A stretch of DNA of 64,000 nt from Nannocystis pusilla (GTDB lineage Bacteria; Myxococcota_A; Polyangia; Nannocystales; Nannocystaceae). The notes beneath the pieces are model-generated. The model saw nothing but the letters and a program-made list of their open reading frames with translations, was not told where the DNA came from and searched no databases. This document shows positions 16,768-25,938 of the stretch, piece after piece. Position numbers and translations under genes: made by a program. The stretch is taken from positions 9,878,001 to 9,942,000 of the forward strand of contig NZ_JAPNKE010000002.1 in NCBI RefSeq assembly GCF_026626665.1, written 5' to 3'. The stretch's first letter is position 1; the number at the start of each line of letters is the position of its first letter.

Positions 16768-18069
16768 ATGCGATGGACGAGATTGGCCCCGGTGCTGCTG
16801 CTGGCGTGCGCGTGCGGGCCGGGGGCGCCGCAGGACGGGGAGACCGACGGCTCGTCGTCGTCGGACTCGACGGCGGGCGGTCCCTCGACGTCGGCCGCGC
16901 CGATGACGACGGACGCGCCGACGACCGAAGGGCCGGCGCCGACGACCGACGGGCCGGATGACGAGACCTGTCCGAACAGTCAGCCGACTCTGACGCCGCT
17001 GTGGTCGGGGCTCGTCGAGCAGGAGGAAGGCGCGGAGCGGCTGGTCGCCGGAGGACCGCTGGTCCTGAGCGACGGCCGGATCGCCGTGCCGGCGACGGCG
17101 CGGCTCCCGGACTCGACCTTCGGCGTCAGCGTGGCGTGGGTCTCACCCGACGGGGCGCCGCTCGGGTGGAAGACGGGCGAGCTGCAGGCGCTGGAGCACC
17201 TCGAGGTGGCGGGGGCGGCGGTGGCGGCCGACGAGACGGTGATCGTGAGCGGCAGGGGCGTCGTCGGTGAGCAACAACTGCCGTTCATCGCCCGCTTCGA
17301 CGCGGGCGAGCCGGAGCTGTCGCGGGCGGTGCTGAAGACGACGGTGCTGGACGTGCCGAAGGCGCTCGCGCTGCCCGCGGACGACACCGCGGTGCTGCTG
17401 GGCCTCTCGTCGCACCAGGACGGCACGTGGCTGGCGCGGGTGGACATCGACACCGGCGGGGCGCTGTGGGAGCTGGAGATGCTGCCCTCGGGCCACCTGG
17501 CGCCGCTGTCGCTGACGCTCGGGCCTTCAGGGGAGATCGTGGCGGCGGTGGGGATGTGGCCCAACAACGAGGCGGCGGTGATGCAGGTGATTCGCGCCGA
17601 CGCGGCGGGGATGCTGCTGTGGACGCGCGACCTGCTCGAGCCGAACGCCCCCTCGGGCGCTCTCAACGACCTGGTGGTGACGCCCGACGGGCAGGTGGTC
17701 GTGCTGCAGCGGTGGTTCGCGCCGGAGGAGAGGATCACCGCGATCGGCCTGTCGCTCGCGGACGGGGCGACGCTGTGGGAGACGGAGGTCGCGGTCGCGG
17801 GCCCGGACGGGGCGCCCGAGCTGGTTCGCGCGCACGTCGACGCCGACGCGCTGCTGCTGCCGATCGCCCGCCAGGCGGCCAAGGACGCGCCGCTGTCGGT
17901 CGAGCTGCACCGCATGTCGTTCGCGGGGCAGGTCGTCCACATCGCGCCGCTGACGCTCGCGGGGCGCGAGAACGGGAGGCCCCTGGTGGAGGTCACGCGC
18001 GGGCGGTGCGGCGAGCTGGTGGTGCTTCAAAAAGAGGTCGTGCCGTGGCTGGGCTCGTTCGCGCCGTGA
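16768..18069 (+). CDS. lipoprotein with Ser/Thr linker and beta-propeller-like domain
   Basis: 433 residues. The signal peptide MRWTRLAPVLLLACACGPGA has a lipobox (LLAC), followed by a 45-residue linker of Ser, Thr, Gly and Pro typical of surface lipoproteins in this group. The rest is a run of WD/PQQ-like beta blades, for example DTGGALWELEMLPSGHLAP and GLSLADGATLWETEVAVAG, suggesting a seven- or eight-bladed propeller, usually a binding platform. Single transcription unit. Function unknown. Confidence 0.75.
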   Translation: MRWTRLAPVLLLACACGPGAPQDGETDGSSSSDSTAGGPSTSAAPMTTDAPTTEGPAPTTDGPDDETCPNSQPTLTPLWSGLVEQEEGAERLVAGGPLVLSDGRIAVPATARLPDSTFGVSVAWVSPDGAPLGWKTGELQALEHLEVAGAAVAADETVIVSGRGVVGEQQLPFIARFDAGEPELSRAVLKTTVLDVPKALALPADDTAVLLGLSSHQDGTWLARVDIDTGGALWELEMLPSGHLAPLSLTLGPSGEIVAAVGMWPNNEAAVMQVIRADAAGMLLWTRDLLEPNAPSGALNDLVVTPDGQVVVLQRWFAPEERITAIGLSLADGATLWETEVAVAGPDGAPELVRAHVDADALLLPIARQAAKDAPLSVELHRMSFAGQVVHIAPLTLAGRENGRPLVEVTRGRCGELVVLQKEVVPWLGSFAP

Positions 18070-18091
18070 GGCCCGCGCGCGAGGATCGGCG

Positions 18092-18381
18092 CGTGCTTAT
18101 CGGGAGATGTCCCGATGGACACGTGAAAGGGCGCGCTCGCCCGCGCCGTGCGCGAGGGTCGGCGAGGTGTCCATCGGGACATGTCTATAGGAGCATGTTT
18201 CTCGGCGCGCTCCGCCGGACGGCCGGGGTGGAACCGCCGGTGACGCGCTCGTCCGCGCCGCAGGTAAAGCTGCCCTTGGGACATGTCTTTAAATGCATGT
18301 CGATGCGAGCCCAGCCGGCCGTCATCGGCCTGCCGACGGCGGCGTGTGAGATGACCCTCTGGACATGTCCTCAGGGTCACA
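18092..18381. repeat. four clusters of the 14-bp-period repeat in one intergenic region
   Basis: The 327-bp gap 18070-18396 contains no gene but four groups of half-sites: 18092, 18106, 18120 (CGTG, GATG, CACG); 18166, 18180, 18194; 18282, 18296; and 18350, 18364, 18378. All steps within a group are 14 bp, but the groups are not in phase with each other. The gap separates two convergent genes, so hairpins here might terminate transcription from both sides. Confidence 0.75.
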
Positions 18382-18396
18382 TAAAAGCCGTCGGCC

Positions 18397-19587
18397 TCAC
18401 GGCAGGCGGCGCGGGCCGAGGGCGCGGTGCTCGTCGCTGCCCCAGCAGGTGATGTTGCCGGTCGACTGCAGGGCGCACGAGTGGGCCGCGCCGAGGGCGA
18501 GGTCGACGGCGCCGGTGAGGCCGGGGACGGGCGTGGGGCGCGGGCGCGAGGCGGCGCCGCCGTCGACCTGGCCGTTGCGGCCGGCGCCCCAGCACAGGAC
18601 CTTGTCGCCCTGGACTTTGGCGCAGGTGTGGGCGCCGCCGGCGGCGACCTCCTGCGCGCCGGTGAGGCCGGCGACGGCGACGGGGGTGCGCTGGGCGAAG
18701 GTGCCGGTGGTGCCGTCGCCGAGCTGGCCGTCCTGGTTGTGACCCCAGCAGACCACGCCGCCGGCCTTGCGGCGGGCGCAGTTGTGCTTGGCGCCGGCGA
18801 CGAGGTCGACGGCGTCCGAGAGGCCGGGGACCGGCTTGGGGGTCGAGCGGCCGGCGTGGAGGCCGTCGCCGAGCTGACCCTCGGTGTTGCGGCCCCAGCA
18901 CAGGACGGTGCCGGCGTCGGTGCGGCCGCAGGTGTGGGCGTCGCCGGCCGCGAGCTGGACGACCCGGCTGGTCGAAGGGACAGCCACGGGCCGGGCCGAG
19001 CGGTCGGCCTGGGTGCCGAGCTGGCCGTTCTCGCCGAGGCCCCAGCAGACCGCGCCGCCGGCCTTGCGGCGGGCGCACGCGTGCGCGGCACCGGTGACGA
19101 CCTCGACCGCGTCGCCGAGGCCGGCGACCGCCACCGGGCTGGTGCTGCGGACGCCCGGGCGCGCGCCGGCGCCGTCGCCGAGCTGGCCGTCCTCGTTGTT
19201 GCCCCAACACAGCACCTGTCCGTTCGGCTTGCGCGCGCACGTGAAGTTGCCGCCGGCTGACACTTCGGACATGCCCGAAAGACCAGGTACGGGCGCGGCC
19301 CGCGGGAGGTCGGCCCGGCCGCCGTCGCCGAGCTGGCCGTCGCTGTTCTTGCCCCAACAGGCGATCGCGCCCGACTTGCGGCGGATACAGTTGTGCTCGC
19401 CGTGCGCGGAGACGGCGACGGTCGGGTCCGCTGGCGGAGGCGCCGGCTGCTGCGGCTGGGGGCGCGGCTGAGGCTGCGGCTGCGGGGTCGGCGGAGCCTG
19501 CGTGGGTGGCCGCGGCGGAGGCTTGTAGCCGCCATCGCACGCAGCGAGAGCGAGGGCGAGGAGCGCGATGCGCGAGCGAAGACGCAT
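18397..19587 (-). CDS. RCC1-repeat lipoprotein
   Basis: 396 residues from ATG 19587 (MRLRSRIALLALALAACDGG), a lipoprotein signal with lipobox LAAC. A Pro/Gln-rich linker of about 40 residues leads to seven RCC1-type blades, each with the core H-x-C-x...CWG-x-N-x-x-GQLGDG (for example GAIACWGKNSDGQLGDG). The cysteine pairs in each blade are a feature of the secreted bacterial version. RCC1 propellers bind proteins or other partners; none is suggested by neighbours. One 14-bp repeat triplet (19256-19287) sits within the coding sequence at GLSGMSEVSAG. The open frame upstream of the chosen start overlaps a probable promoter region and is ignored. Confidence 0.88.
   Translation of the reverse strand: MRLRSRIALLALALAACDGGYKPPPRPPTQAPPTPQPQPQPRPQPQQPAPPPADPTVAVSAHGEHNCIRRKSGAIACWGKNSDGQLGDGGRADLPRAAPVPGLSGMSEVSAGGNFTCARKPNGQVLCWGNNEDGQLGDGAGARPGVRSTSPVAVAGLGDAVEVVTGAAHACARRKAGGAVCWGLGENGQLGTQADRSARPVAVPSTSRVVQLAAGDAHTCGRTDAGTVLCWGRNTEGQLGDGLHAGRSTPKPVPGLSDAVDLVAGAKHNCARRKAGGVVCWGHNQDGQLGDGTTGTFAQRTPVAVAGLTGAQEVAAGGAHTCAKVQGDKVLCWGAGRNGQVDGGAASRPRPTPVPGLTGAVDLALGAAHSCALQSTGNITCWGSDEHRALGPRRLP
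19256..19287. repeat. 14-bp-period repeat, 3 units, inside the RCC1 gene
   Basis: Half-sites GCTG 19256, CATG 19270, CAGG 19284. It encodes a blade-to-blade loop, so insertion there would be tolerated. Confidence 0.55.
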
Positions 19588-19739
19588 GTGGCCGCAGGGT
19601 AGACCATCCCCGTGGCACCGCGTCGGCCGAGCGCGTGCCAAAATGACAAACGAAAATATTTGGGAATACGGCGTAGGGGTATCTGGGCCCGCATGCAGCC
19701 CAGATCGAGGTTGGCCCGGGCGTTGCACAACCAAGGGGC

Positions 19740-20056
19740 ATGGCTACCAAGCAGGAGAAAAAAGAGGCGAGCGAGTCGACGGTCGTGGTCGTGGGTGGAC
19801 ACGGTGGGATGTCGAGCCGCTATCGCGAGGTCGCGCAGCGCTTCGGTTGCTCGCTCCGGCACTTCGAGCAGCGGATCCCCCGGGCGTGCGCCACGGGGCC
19901 GGCAAGATCGCGCTCGTCGTGGTGATGGTCGGCATGGTCTCGCACGCGCTCCGCGACCAGATCAAAGACCTCGTCACCGACGACACCAAGGTGGTTTACC
20001 TGCGCACCGCGTCGGTCTCGGCGCTGCGGGCCGCGGTCGAGCAGAACGCTTCGTGA
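19740..20056 (+). CDS. DUF2325 protein, frameshifted
   Basis: 105 residues from ATG 19740 after repair. The first frame, ESTVVVVGGHGGMSSRYREV and LRHFEQRIP, breaks at a run of five C (19877-19881); adding one C gives PPGVRHGAGKIALVVVMVGM and VSHALRDQIKDLV, ending VVYLRTASVSALRAAVEQ. This is the usual DUF2325 pattern (VVGGH..., SH-x-...K, Y-R-x-x-S-x). The function of the family is unknown; members are small cytosolic proteins. Upstream (19640-19690) is an AT-rich patch likely to hold its promoter and that of the divergent RCC1 gene. Confidence 0.78.
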
Positions 20057-20684
20057 GCGGGCCTGCGACCGGCGACGCGCGTCGCAAGGGGTCGCGGTGA
20101 AACACGGCGTCGACCGATCGGGTCGATGGCAGAAGGCGCGTGGTGTCAGATTTTTGAAGACGCGAGTGGTGTGCGGATCGTGCCAGTGGTGGCGACGACG
20201 GAACGGTGCATGTGCGGCGATCGGCCCGCGAGGCTGTGATTCGTCGGTGAAGCGGGCGAGGTGAGGCGCGGGCGCCGGAGCGCCGGTGGAATTGACGCGC
20301 GGGGCCGCTGCGGGCGAACTGGCGGGGTGATGAAAGCGACCTCGCGCGGATGGAAGCGGCTCGGCGATCGTCGACTGCGACAACGGCCGGGATCGCCGGA
20401 CATGACGGCCCCTGTCGCAAGGGACAGGCGGAGCGCGCGCCGCTCCGGCGGGCGCCGCGGCGCTCCTCGTTGTGTGATCGAGAGGACATGTCGTAAGGGA
20501 CATGCCGAGGCGCTGCCGCGGGCGGAGGCCGCGCCCGTGAGCCGGGGGCCAGGCGCGAGCGCGGCGGGGATGCGGCGAGGGCGGGCTCCGGCGCGGGGGC
20601 TCGCGCGGGCGCGGGCGCGTGCTACCCGGCTGGCCGCGCGCGCACCGGCCGATCGGCGAGGTGCCCGCGAGCGAGGAGCCAGGC
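20057..20684. other. 628-bp region without a recognisable gene
   Basis: Only Arg/Pro/Ala-rich open frames without domain character are present. It holds two 14-bp-period repeats: CCTG 20411 with CAGG 20425, and CATG 20487 with CATG 20501 (CATGTCGTAAGGGACATG). The first 100 bp (20110-20170) are less GC-rich. Confidence 0.5.
20411..20504. repeat. two 14-bp-period palindromes upstream of the phosphoesterase gene
   Basis: CCTGTCGCAAGGGACAGG at 20411-20428 and CATGTCGTAAGGGACATG at 20487-20504, both with the inner sequence GTCG-N-AAGGGAC. Confidence 0.7.
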
Positions 20685-22078
20685 ATGGCACGAAGAGCAC
20701 GGATCGGAGCGCTGGTGTGTTTGGCGACGTGCGTCGCCACGACGGGCGAGCAGACGGCGGGGACCGAGGCGGACTGGGACCGGCCGGTGAAGCCGCCGAG
20801 CGACGCGGACGCGGCCGAGGGGCGCAGCCGCTGCAAGTACGAGGTGGGCGCGTTGCCGGCGGAGACGCAGGGCGAGTCGTACCCGAGCGGGGAGCAGATC
20901 CCGATCGATCACATCGTCGTGCTGATGCAGGAGAACCGCTCGTTCGACCACTACTTTCAGATGCTGCCGGTGCGCGGGCAACCGGAGGCCGACGTCGCGC
21001 CGGTCCATTTTTCGAATCCCGGGCCGGACGGCGCGCCGGTCTCCATCTACCACCAGAAGCAGCCCTGCTTCGGCAACACCAATCACTCGTGGGACGCGGT
21101 GCACGAGCAGCTCGCCGGCGGCAAGATGGACGGGTTCGTCAGCACCAACGAGGGCAAGGGCGACGACGTGATCGACGCGACGCTCAAGGGCGAGCGCGCG
21201 ATGGGCTACTACGACGAGCCCGACCTGCCGTTTTACTACTGGCTGGCCAACGAGTTCGCGCTCGGCGACCGCTACTTCAGCTCGGTGCCGGGGCCGACGT
21301 GGCCGAACCGGATGTACCTCTACGCCGGCTCGTCGTACGGGCGCACGGTCAACGTCAACTTCAAACCGGAGGCGACAATTTCGACCACCTGGTGACCCGC
21401 GGCGTCAGCTTCCGCGTGTACTTCAGCGACGCCGGCGGGCTCGGCGACTTCTTGACGGGGATGCTGCCCGAGCCGGCCACGCAGCGGCAGCCGATCGCGC
21501 GCTTCTTCGCCGACGCGGCGGCGGGCAAGTTGCCGGCGGTGTCGTTCGTCAACGCGACGTTCGACGCGCCGGAGTCGAAGGCGACGTGGGAGCACCCGCC
21601 GTCGGTGGCGCAGCTCGGGCAGCTGTTCGTGGCGCGGGTGGTCGACGCGCTGCTGAAGAGCCCGAACTGGCCGCGCTCGGCGCTGTTCTTCGCCTACGAC
21701 GAGCACGGCGGCCTGTTCGACCACGTGCCGCCGCCGGCCGCCTGCCCGCCCGACGCCCACCAGCCGGAGCTGCAGCCGCACGACCAGCACGGCCGCTTCG
21801 ACCACCTGGGCCCGCGCGTGCCGTTCATCGTCGTGTCACCGTACGCGAAGAAGCACCACGTCAGCCACGAGGTCTACGACCACACGTCGATCCTCCGCTT
21901 CATCGAGGCCCGCTTCGTCCTGCCGGCCCTGACCGCCCGCGACGCCAACGCCCTGGCGCCGTGGGACATGTTCGACTTCTCGGTCCCGGCGCACGCCAAG
22001 CCGCCGCAGGTCACGCTGCCGCAGGTCGACGCCGGCGCGGTGACCCGCTGCGCCGAGCTCTACCCTGAGAAGCCTTGA
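20685..22078 (+). CDS. phospholipase C / acid phosphatase-type phosphoesterase, frameshifted
   Basis: About 464 residues from ATG 20685 after repair, exported (MARRARIGALVCLATCVATT). The phosphoesterase family (PF04185) motifs are clear: IVVLMQENRSFDHYFQMLP near residue 85-105, ALFFAYDEHGGLFDHVPPP, and PFIVVSPYAKKHHVSHEVYD followed by HTSILRFIEARF. The Glu-Asn pair, the Asp-Glu-His and the later Asp-His supply the metal/phosphate site. Likely hydrolyses phospholipids or phosphomonoesters in the periplasm or outside the cell. The frame breaks at 21369-21372 (GGAGGCGAC); one extra G gives FKPEGDNFDHLVTRGV. No neighbour suggests a substrate. Confidence 0.85.
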
Positions 22079-22084
22079 TGACTG

Positions 22085-22144
22085 CATGACCTCGAGGACA
22101 TGCCTGGAAGAGCATGTCCCGAGAGTCATGTAGATGACCTCACG
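22085..22144. repeat. 14-bp-period array, 4-5 units, between convergent genes
   Basis: CATG at 22085, 22099, 22113 and 22127, plus CACG at 22141, each exactly 14 bp apart. Fills the 61-bp gap between two converging genes, the last half-site touching the stop region of the minus-strand gene. Confidence 0.8.
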
Positions 22145-23180
22145 GGATGGTCTGGAAGCAGTAGAGGTGGGCGCTGTCGTTGCAGGGGATGGTGCCGTCG
22201 TCCGTCCAGGTGGAGGTCTCGGAGGTGATGGTGCCCTTGCGGCCGGTGCCCTGGTCGTCCATCCAGCCGCCGCACATCTCGACGGCGTTGGACTTGAGGC
22301 CGTCGGCCTGGGTGCCGGTCCAGGCGGACAGGTTGCCGGTGACCATCTGGCCGTTCTCGCCGATGTCGATGGGGACCAGCATCGGCGACTCGATGTCGAG
22401 GAGGTCCTCGTAGTTGATGGCGACCGTCTGGCCGTCGAGGCGCACGTACGGGACGGAGGACTTGTCGAGGCGGTCGGCCGCGCTGACCTCGCTGGTGCTG
22501 AGCCAGGCGACGAACGTGCGCCCGACCAGCAGGTCGCTGACGCCGGCCGCCTGGGCGCACCGCTCGTCGGCGCCGGCCAGGCCGCCGACCAGCGGGCCCT
22601 TGTAGACGGCGCTGGTGACGAACACGTAGCGCTGCTTGAAGGTGCAGTCGTCGTTGCAGGCGACGCCGCCGTCGCACTGCTCGCCGCAGGCGGGGCAGAT
22701 GTACTTGTCGCCGCAGGCGGCCGGCTGACACGCGAGGGTGCAGGGGGCGTCCTCGGCGTTGTCGAGCCCGGCGTCGCAGACCTCGAGCTCGGCGTGGACG
22801 AAGCCGTCGCCGCAGACGGCCTTCGTGCAGCTGTCGAGGCAGTCGTCGGTGTTGTCGGTGTTGCCGTCGTCGCACAGCTCGCCGGGGTCCATGTTGCCGT
22901 CGCCGCAGAAGGCCGGGGGGGCCATGGTGCTGGTGACCGGGTCGGTGTCGGTGACCGGGTCGGTGCTGGTGACCAGCGTGGTGGTCGGCTCGGTCATCGA
23001 CGGCAGCGTCGTCGGCGGCGTGGTGTTGCCGGACGTCGTCGTCGAGGTCGCGTCGGCGACGGTCTCGCTGTCGTCGCCGGGGCCGGTCGAACCAGTCGAG
23101 GTGGCGCCGGTGGGGTTGAAGCAGCCGGGGAGCAGGAGCAGGGCCAGGGCGACGCCGAGCCGCGGGACAAAAGGCAGCAC
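22140..23180 (-). CDS. lipoprotein with Cys-rich myxobacterial repeats and DUF1554-like domain
   Basis: 346 residues. Signal peptide with lipobox (LALLLLPGCFNPTG), a 75-residue Thr/Ser/Pro linker (TDPVTDTDPVTS), then about 100 residues of the Cys-rich DUF4215-type repeat (FCGDGNMDPGELCDDGNTDN; KAVCGDGFVHAELEVCD). The C-terminal 180 residues (YVFVTSAVYKGPLVGGLAGA to HLYCFQTIP) match the endostatin-like DUF1554 domain: G-x-L-G-G-x-x-GAD-x-x-C near the start and C...LYCFQ at the end. Probably displayed at the outer membrane as an adhesin or binding protein; the role is inference. Confidence 0.82.
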   Translation of the reverse strand: MLPFVPRLGVALALLLLPGCFNPTGATSTGSTGPGDDSETVADATSTTTSGNTTPPTTLPSMTEPTTTLVTSTDPVTDTDPVTSTMAPPAFCGDGNMDPGELCDDGNTDNTDDCLDSCTKAVCGDGFVHAELEVCDAGLDNAEDAPCTLACQPAACGDKYICPACGEQCDGGVACNDDCTFKQRYVFVTSAVYKGPLVGGLAGADERCAQAAGVSDLLVGRTFVAWLSTSEVSAADRLDKSSVPYVRLDGQTVAINYEDLLDIESPMLVPIDIGENGQMVTGNLSAWTGTQADGLKSNAVEMCGGWMDDQGTGRKGTITSETSTWTDDGTIPCNDSAHLYCFQTIP

Positions 23181-23265
23181 GCGCCGAGTCTAGGCGCTCG
23201 CCGCGAGCCTGCCCAGAGCGGCGCAGGCAAGCGGCGAGCGCGGTTTTTCACGGGCGCGGCGGCGC

Positions 23266-25746
23266 TCAGCCGACCGGGCTGCAGTCCTTGATCTGGATGG
23301 CGTCGCTGTTGTTGTTCTCGAAGCACTCGAGGGCGAACTCGCCGCCCTGGCCGTCGTCGTCGACGACCACGGTGACGGTGCCGTTGACGCTGTCGTCGAT
23401 GGCGCACGAGACGTCGCGGCACTCCTCGACCGGCACCGGCTCCGAGGTGTAGGCGACGCACAGGACCATGCCGTCGGCCGGGTCGCCGAGGTAGAAGGTC
23501 GCGGGCAGGTTGGCGCCCACGGCCTTCTTGCCGCGGTTGCAGACTGTGCTCGTCAGGACCACCTTGCCGTCCTTGCCCATGCAGCTCTGGTCGCCCAGCT
23601 TGCCGGTGATGTCAGGCAGCGCGGCCGGCGGGGTGTCGCCCTGGCGGTTCTGGCGGTAGTTGTTGAGGTCGGGCTGGAGGAAGTTGGCCGGCCACTGCGA
23701 GGTGGCCGGGATGCCGCCGTCGTCGTCGACGTTGGTGACCGAGTAGGCGTGCTGGTTCCACAGCGGACGCGACGAGGCCCAGCGGTCGAGCCTGTCCCGA
23801 AGGACACGCAGGCCGGTGAGGCCGACGCCCGGCGGGTGGACGGCGCGGCACACGTTGCCGGCGCCCGGAGTGCCGGCCAGCGGCTCGGTGCAGGCGTGGC
23901 CGCCGACGCACTGGGTGTCGTCGCTGCAGCGGCAGAAGCCGGCGTCGCAGATGAACGGCTCGCCGCACTCCTCGCCGGTCTCGCAGCGCAGGCCGCGGTG
24001 GATCGGGTCGATGTCGGGGCAGACGACGTTGCAGTTGTCGTTCGAGCCGACCAGGATCTCGGTGTTCTGGTCGTAGTCGGGGTCGCCGACCACGGGGTTT
24101 TCGTACCAGGTGCACGAGGTGCGGAAGGTCGAGTAGAGGACCTCGCCGGTGGCGCCCGCGTAGACGCGGAGGAAGCACTCGTCGGCGTAGACGGCCTCGG
24201 CGGCGCCGTCGCCCTCGAAGTCGAAGATCGACGAGCCGGTGTTCTGCGACGAGAGGTCCTGCGACGCCTGCGACCAGCGGATCCACGGGGCCACGCAGCC
24301 GGGCGCCATGCCGTCCTTGCAGTCGAGGTCGTAGATGCTGAAGGCCTTGCCGCCGGCGCTGGCGATCTCGGGGAAGCCGTCGGCGTCGAAGTCGCCGATG
24401 GTCGGCGGGCCGCCGCTGCCGAGGTCGGTGGTGGCGGCGAAGATCAGCTGACCCTCGAGGGTGTAGAGCTCGACCACGCCGCCGGTGACGCTGACGATCT
24501 CGGCGCGGCCGTCGAGCGCGGTGCCGTTGAAGCTGGCCGGGTCGGGGCCGGGGGTGCCGAAGTCGGCGAAGCCGTAGTGCGCGCCGCCGTCGGGGTCGCC
24601 CGGCCAGGCCATGTCCCAGGTGTTGGTGCCGACGTTCCAGCGCCACACGCCGGCGCCGACCAGCTCGGCCGCGCCGTCCTGGTCGAGGTCGCCGATCACC
24701 GAGAAGCGGTTGGCGCCGGCCCCGGGCACGACCTGGCCGGGGTTGAGGCGGGTGCCGGTGGCGCCGTCGTAGACCTCGCTGCCGGTGATGACCTCGGCGA
24801 CGCCGTCGTCGTCGAGGTCGTGCAGCGAGGGGCCGTCCCAGCGGGTGGTCATGCTGTAGTCGGTGCCGGTGGCGACCCACTTGGTGACGTACTTCTTCTG
24901 CCCGACGTCCCAGCCGAAGGCGATCGTGCCGGACACCGCGCGGTGCGTGACGATCTCGGCCAGGCCGTCGCCGTCGATGTCGCCGATGGTCGGCGGGCTG
25001 GCGGCGATGATGCGGTTGGCGGGGTCGTCGATCGTCTCGATCAACTCGCAGGTGGTCCCGTCGAGCACGCGGATGACGCCGTAGTAGTTGGGGTCGGAGC
25101 CCCAGCCGGACGGCTCACCGCCGTCGGTGTAGTTGTAGGTGACGATGACGATCTCGGCCTGCGGGAACTCGACGTTGCTGCCGTGCGGGAGGTCGAAGAT
25201 CAGCGGGGTCGTGAGCACCGACTTGTGGCCCGGGTAAGGGTCGCCGTCGGGCGGGGCGGTCCACTCGCACTGCACCGCCGGCTCGAACAGGCCGATGGTG
25301 ACGTCGCCGACGCACTCGTCGTTGCTCCACTGGTTGGGACCTTCGCCGTACGGGATGCACACCGCGGGGCTCTCGCCGACCGGGAGGCAGCCGTCGGCGC
25401 AGCAATACGTGTCGCCGCTGCAGTCGTCGTCGGTCTGACACTCGCCTTCGCCGGGGGCACACTCGCCGCCGGCGCACACCAGGCCGGGCTTGCACTCCGC
25501 GCTGACGCCACAGGGCTCGCCCGCCTCGCCCGTGCCCTGGCCGCCGGTGGTGGTGCTCGTCGTCGGGTCGGTGGTGGTCGGCGCGGTGGTGCCGGTCGAC
25601 GGGTCGGTGGTGCCGGTCGGATCGGTGAGGTTCGGCGTGGTCGAGGTCGGGAGCGTGGCGGTGCCGTCGTCGGCCGGGCGCCCGTTGTCGCCGCAACCGG
25701 CGAGCGCGAGGACGAGCGTACAAGGCAAGGCGTAGGCGCGTTTCAT
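23266..25746 (-). CDS. large FG-GAP/VCBS-repeat lipoprotein
   Basis: 826 residues from ATG 25746 (MKRAYALPCTLVLALAGCGD; lipobox LAGC). A Thr/Asp-rich linker and a Cys-rich segment (GVSAECKPGLVCAGGECAPG) precede a long beta-propeller built of FG-GAP-like repeats with calcium-type loops: SPPTIGDIDGDGLAEIVTHR, HDLDDDGVAEVITGSEV, SVIGDLDQDGAAELVGAG and GPPTIGDFDADGFPEIASAG. A second Cys-rich patch follows (ETGEECGEPFICDAGFCRC) and then an Ig-like C-terminal region. Integrin-alpha-like propellers of this kind are usually extracellular and calcium-bound. A 14-bp repeat pair (23791-23808) is embedded in the region between them. Confidence 0.85.
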   Translation of the reverse strand: MKRAYALPCTLVLALAGCGDNGRPADDGTATLPTSTTPNLTDPTGTTDPSTGTTAPTTTDPTTSTTTGGQGTGEAGEPCGVSAECKPGLVCAGGECAPGEGECQTDDDCSGDTYCCADGCLPVGESPAVCIPYGEGPNQWSNDECVGDVTIGLFEPAVQCEWTAPPDGDPYPGHKSVLTTPLIFDLPHGSNVEFPQAEIVIVTYNYTDGGEPSGWGSDPNYYGVIRVLDGTTCELIETIDDPANRIIAASPPTIGDIDGDGLAEIVTHRAVSGTIAFGWDVGQKKYVTKWVATGTDYSMTTRWDGPSLHDLDDDGVAEVITGSEVYDGATGTRLNPGQVVPGAGANRFSVIGDLDQDGAAELVGAGVWRWNVGTNTWDMAWPGDPDGGAHYGFADFGTPGPDPASFNGTALDGRAEIVSVTGGVVELYTLEGQLIFAATTDLGSGGPPTIGDFDADGFPEIASAGGKAFSIYDLDCKDGMAPGCVAPWIRWSQASQDLSSQNTGSSIFDFEGDGAAEAVYADECFLRVYAGATGEVLYSTFRTSCTWYENPVVGDPDYDQNTEILVGSNDNCNVVCPDIDPIHRGLRCETGEECGEPFICDAGFCRCSDDTQCVGGHACTEPLAGTPGAGNVCRAVHPPGVGLTGLRVLRDRLDRWASSRPLWNQHAYSVTNVDDDGGIPATSQWPANFLQPDLNNYRQNRQGDTPPAALPDITGKLGDQSCMGKDGKVVLTSTVCNRGKKAVGANLPATFYLGDPADGMVLCVAYTSEPVPVEECRDVSCAIDDSVNGTVTVVVDDDGQGGEFALECFENNNSDAIQIKDCSPVG
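23791..23808. repeat. 14-bp-period palindrome, 2 units, inside the FG-GAP gene
   Basis: CCTGTCCCGAAGGACACG; half-sites 23791 and 23805. Encodes part of TGLRVLRDRLDRW on the minus strand. Confidence 0.6.
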
Positions 25747-25778
25747 CGGAGGACCATCGCCCGGGCGCGCGCGAGCGT

Positions 25779-25810
25779 CAAGCGAACACGAAGATGACCG
25801 AAGAGACATG
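25779..25810. repeat. 14-bp-period repeat, 3 units, in a divergent promoter region
   Basis: CAAG 25779, GATG 25793, CATG 25807. It lies in the 192-bp gap between the divergent lipoprotein and transporter genes. Confidence 0.6.
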
Positions 25811-25938
25811 TGAGCGGCCGCCGATGCGAAGTCGCCGACGCACCGAAGACGCGCGCGTCGCGACGTGCGCCGACAAATGCGGGCGGCGAGCGAGGCGCGT
25901 GCGGCGGCGGCCCCGGTGCGCTATCGTCCGCGGGCCCA

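Noticed and set aside
18027..19862. Long open frames overlapping the RCC1, cphA, FG-GAP and DUF1554 genes on the other strand or frame
   Set aside because: They are Arg/Ala/Pro-rich shadows caused by the high GC content; the accepted frames have motifs and start signals.
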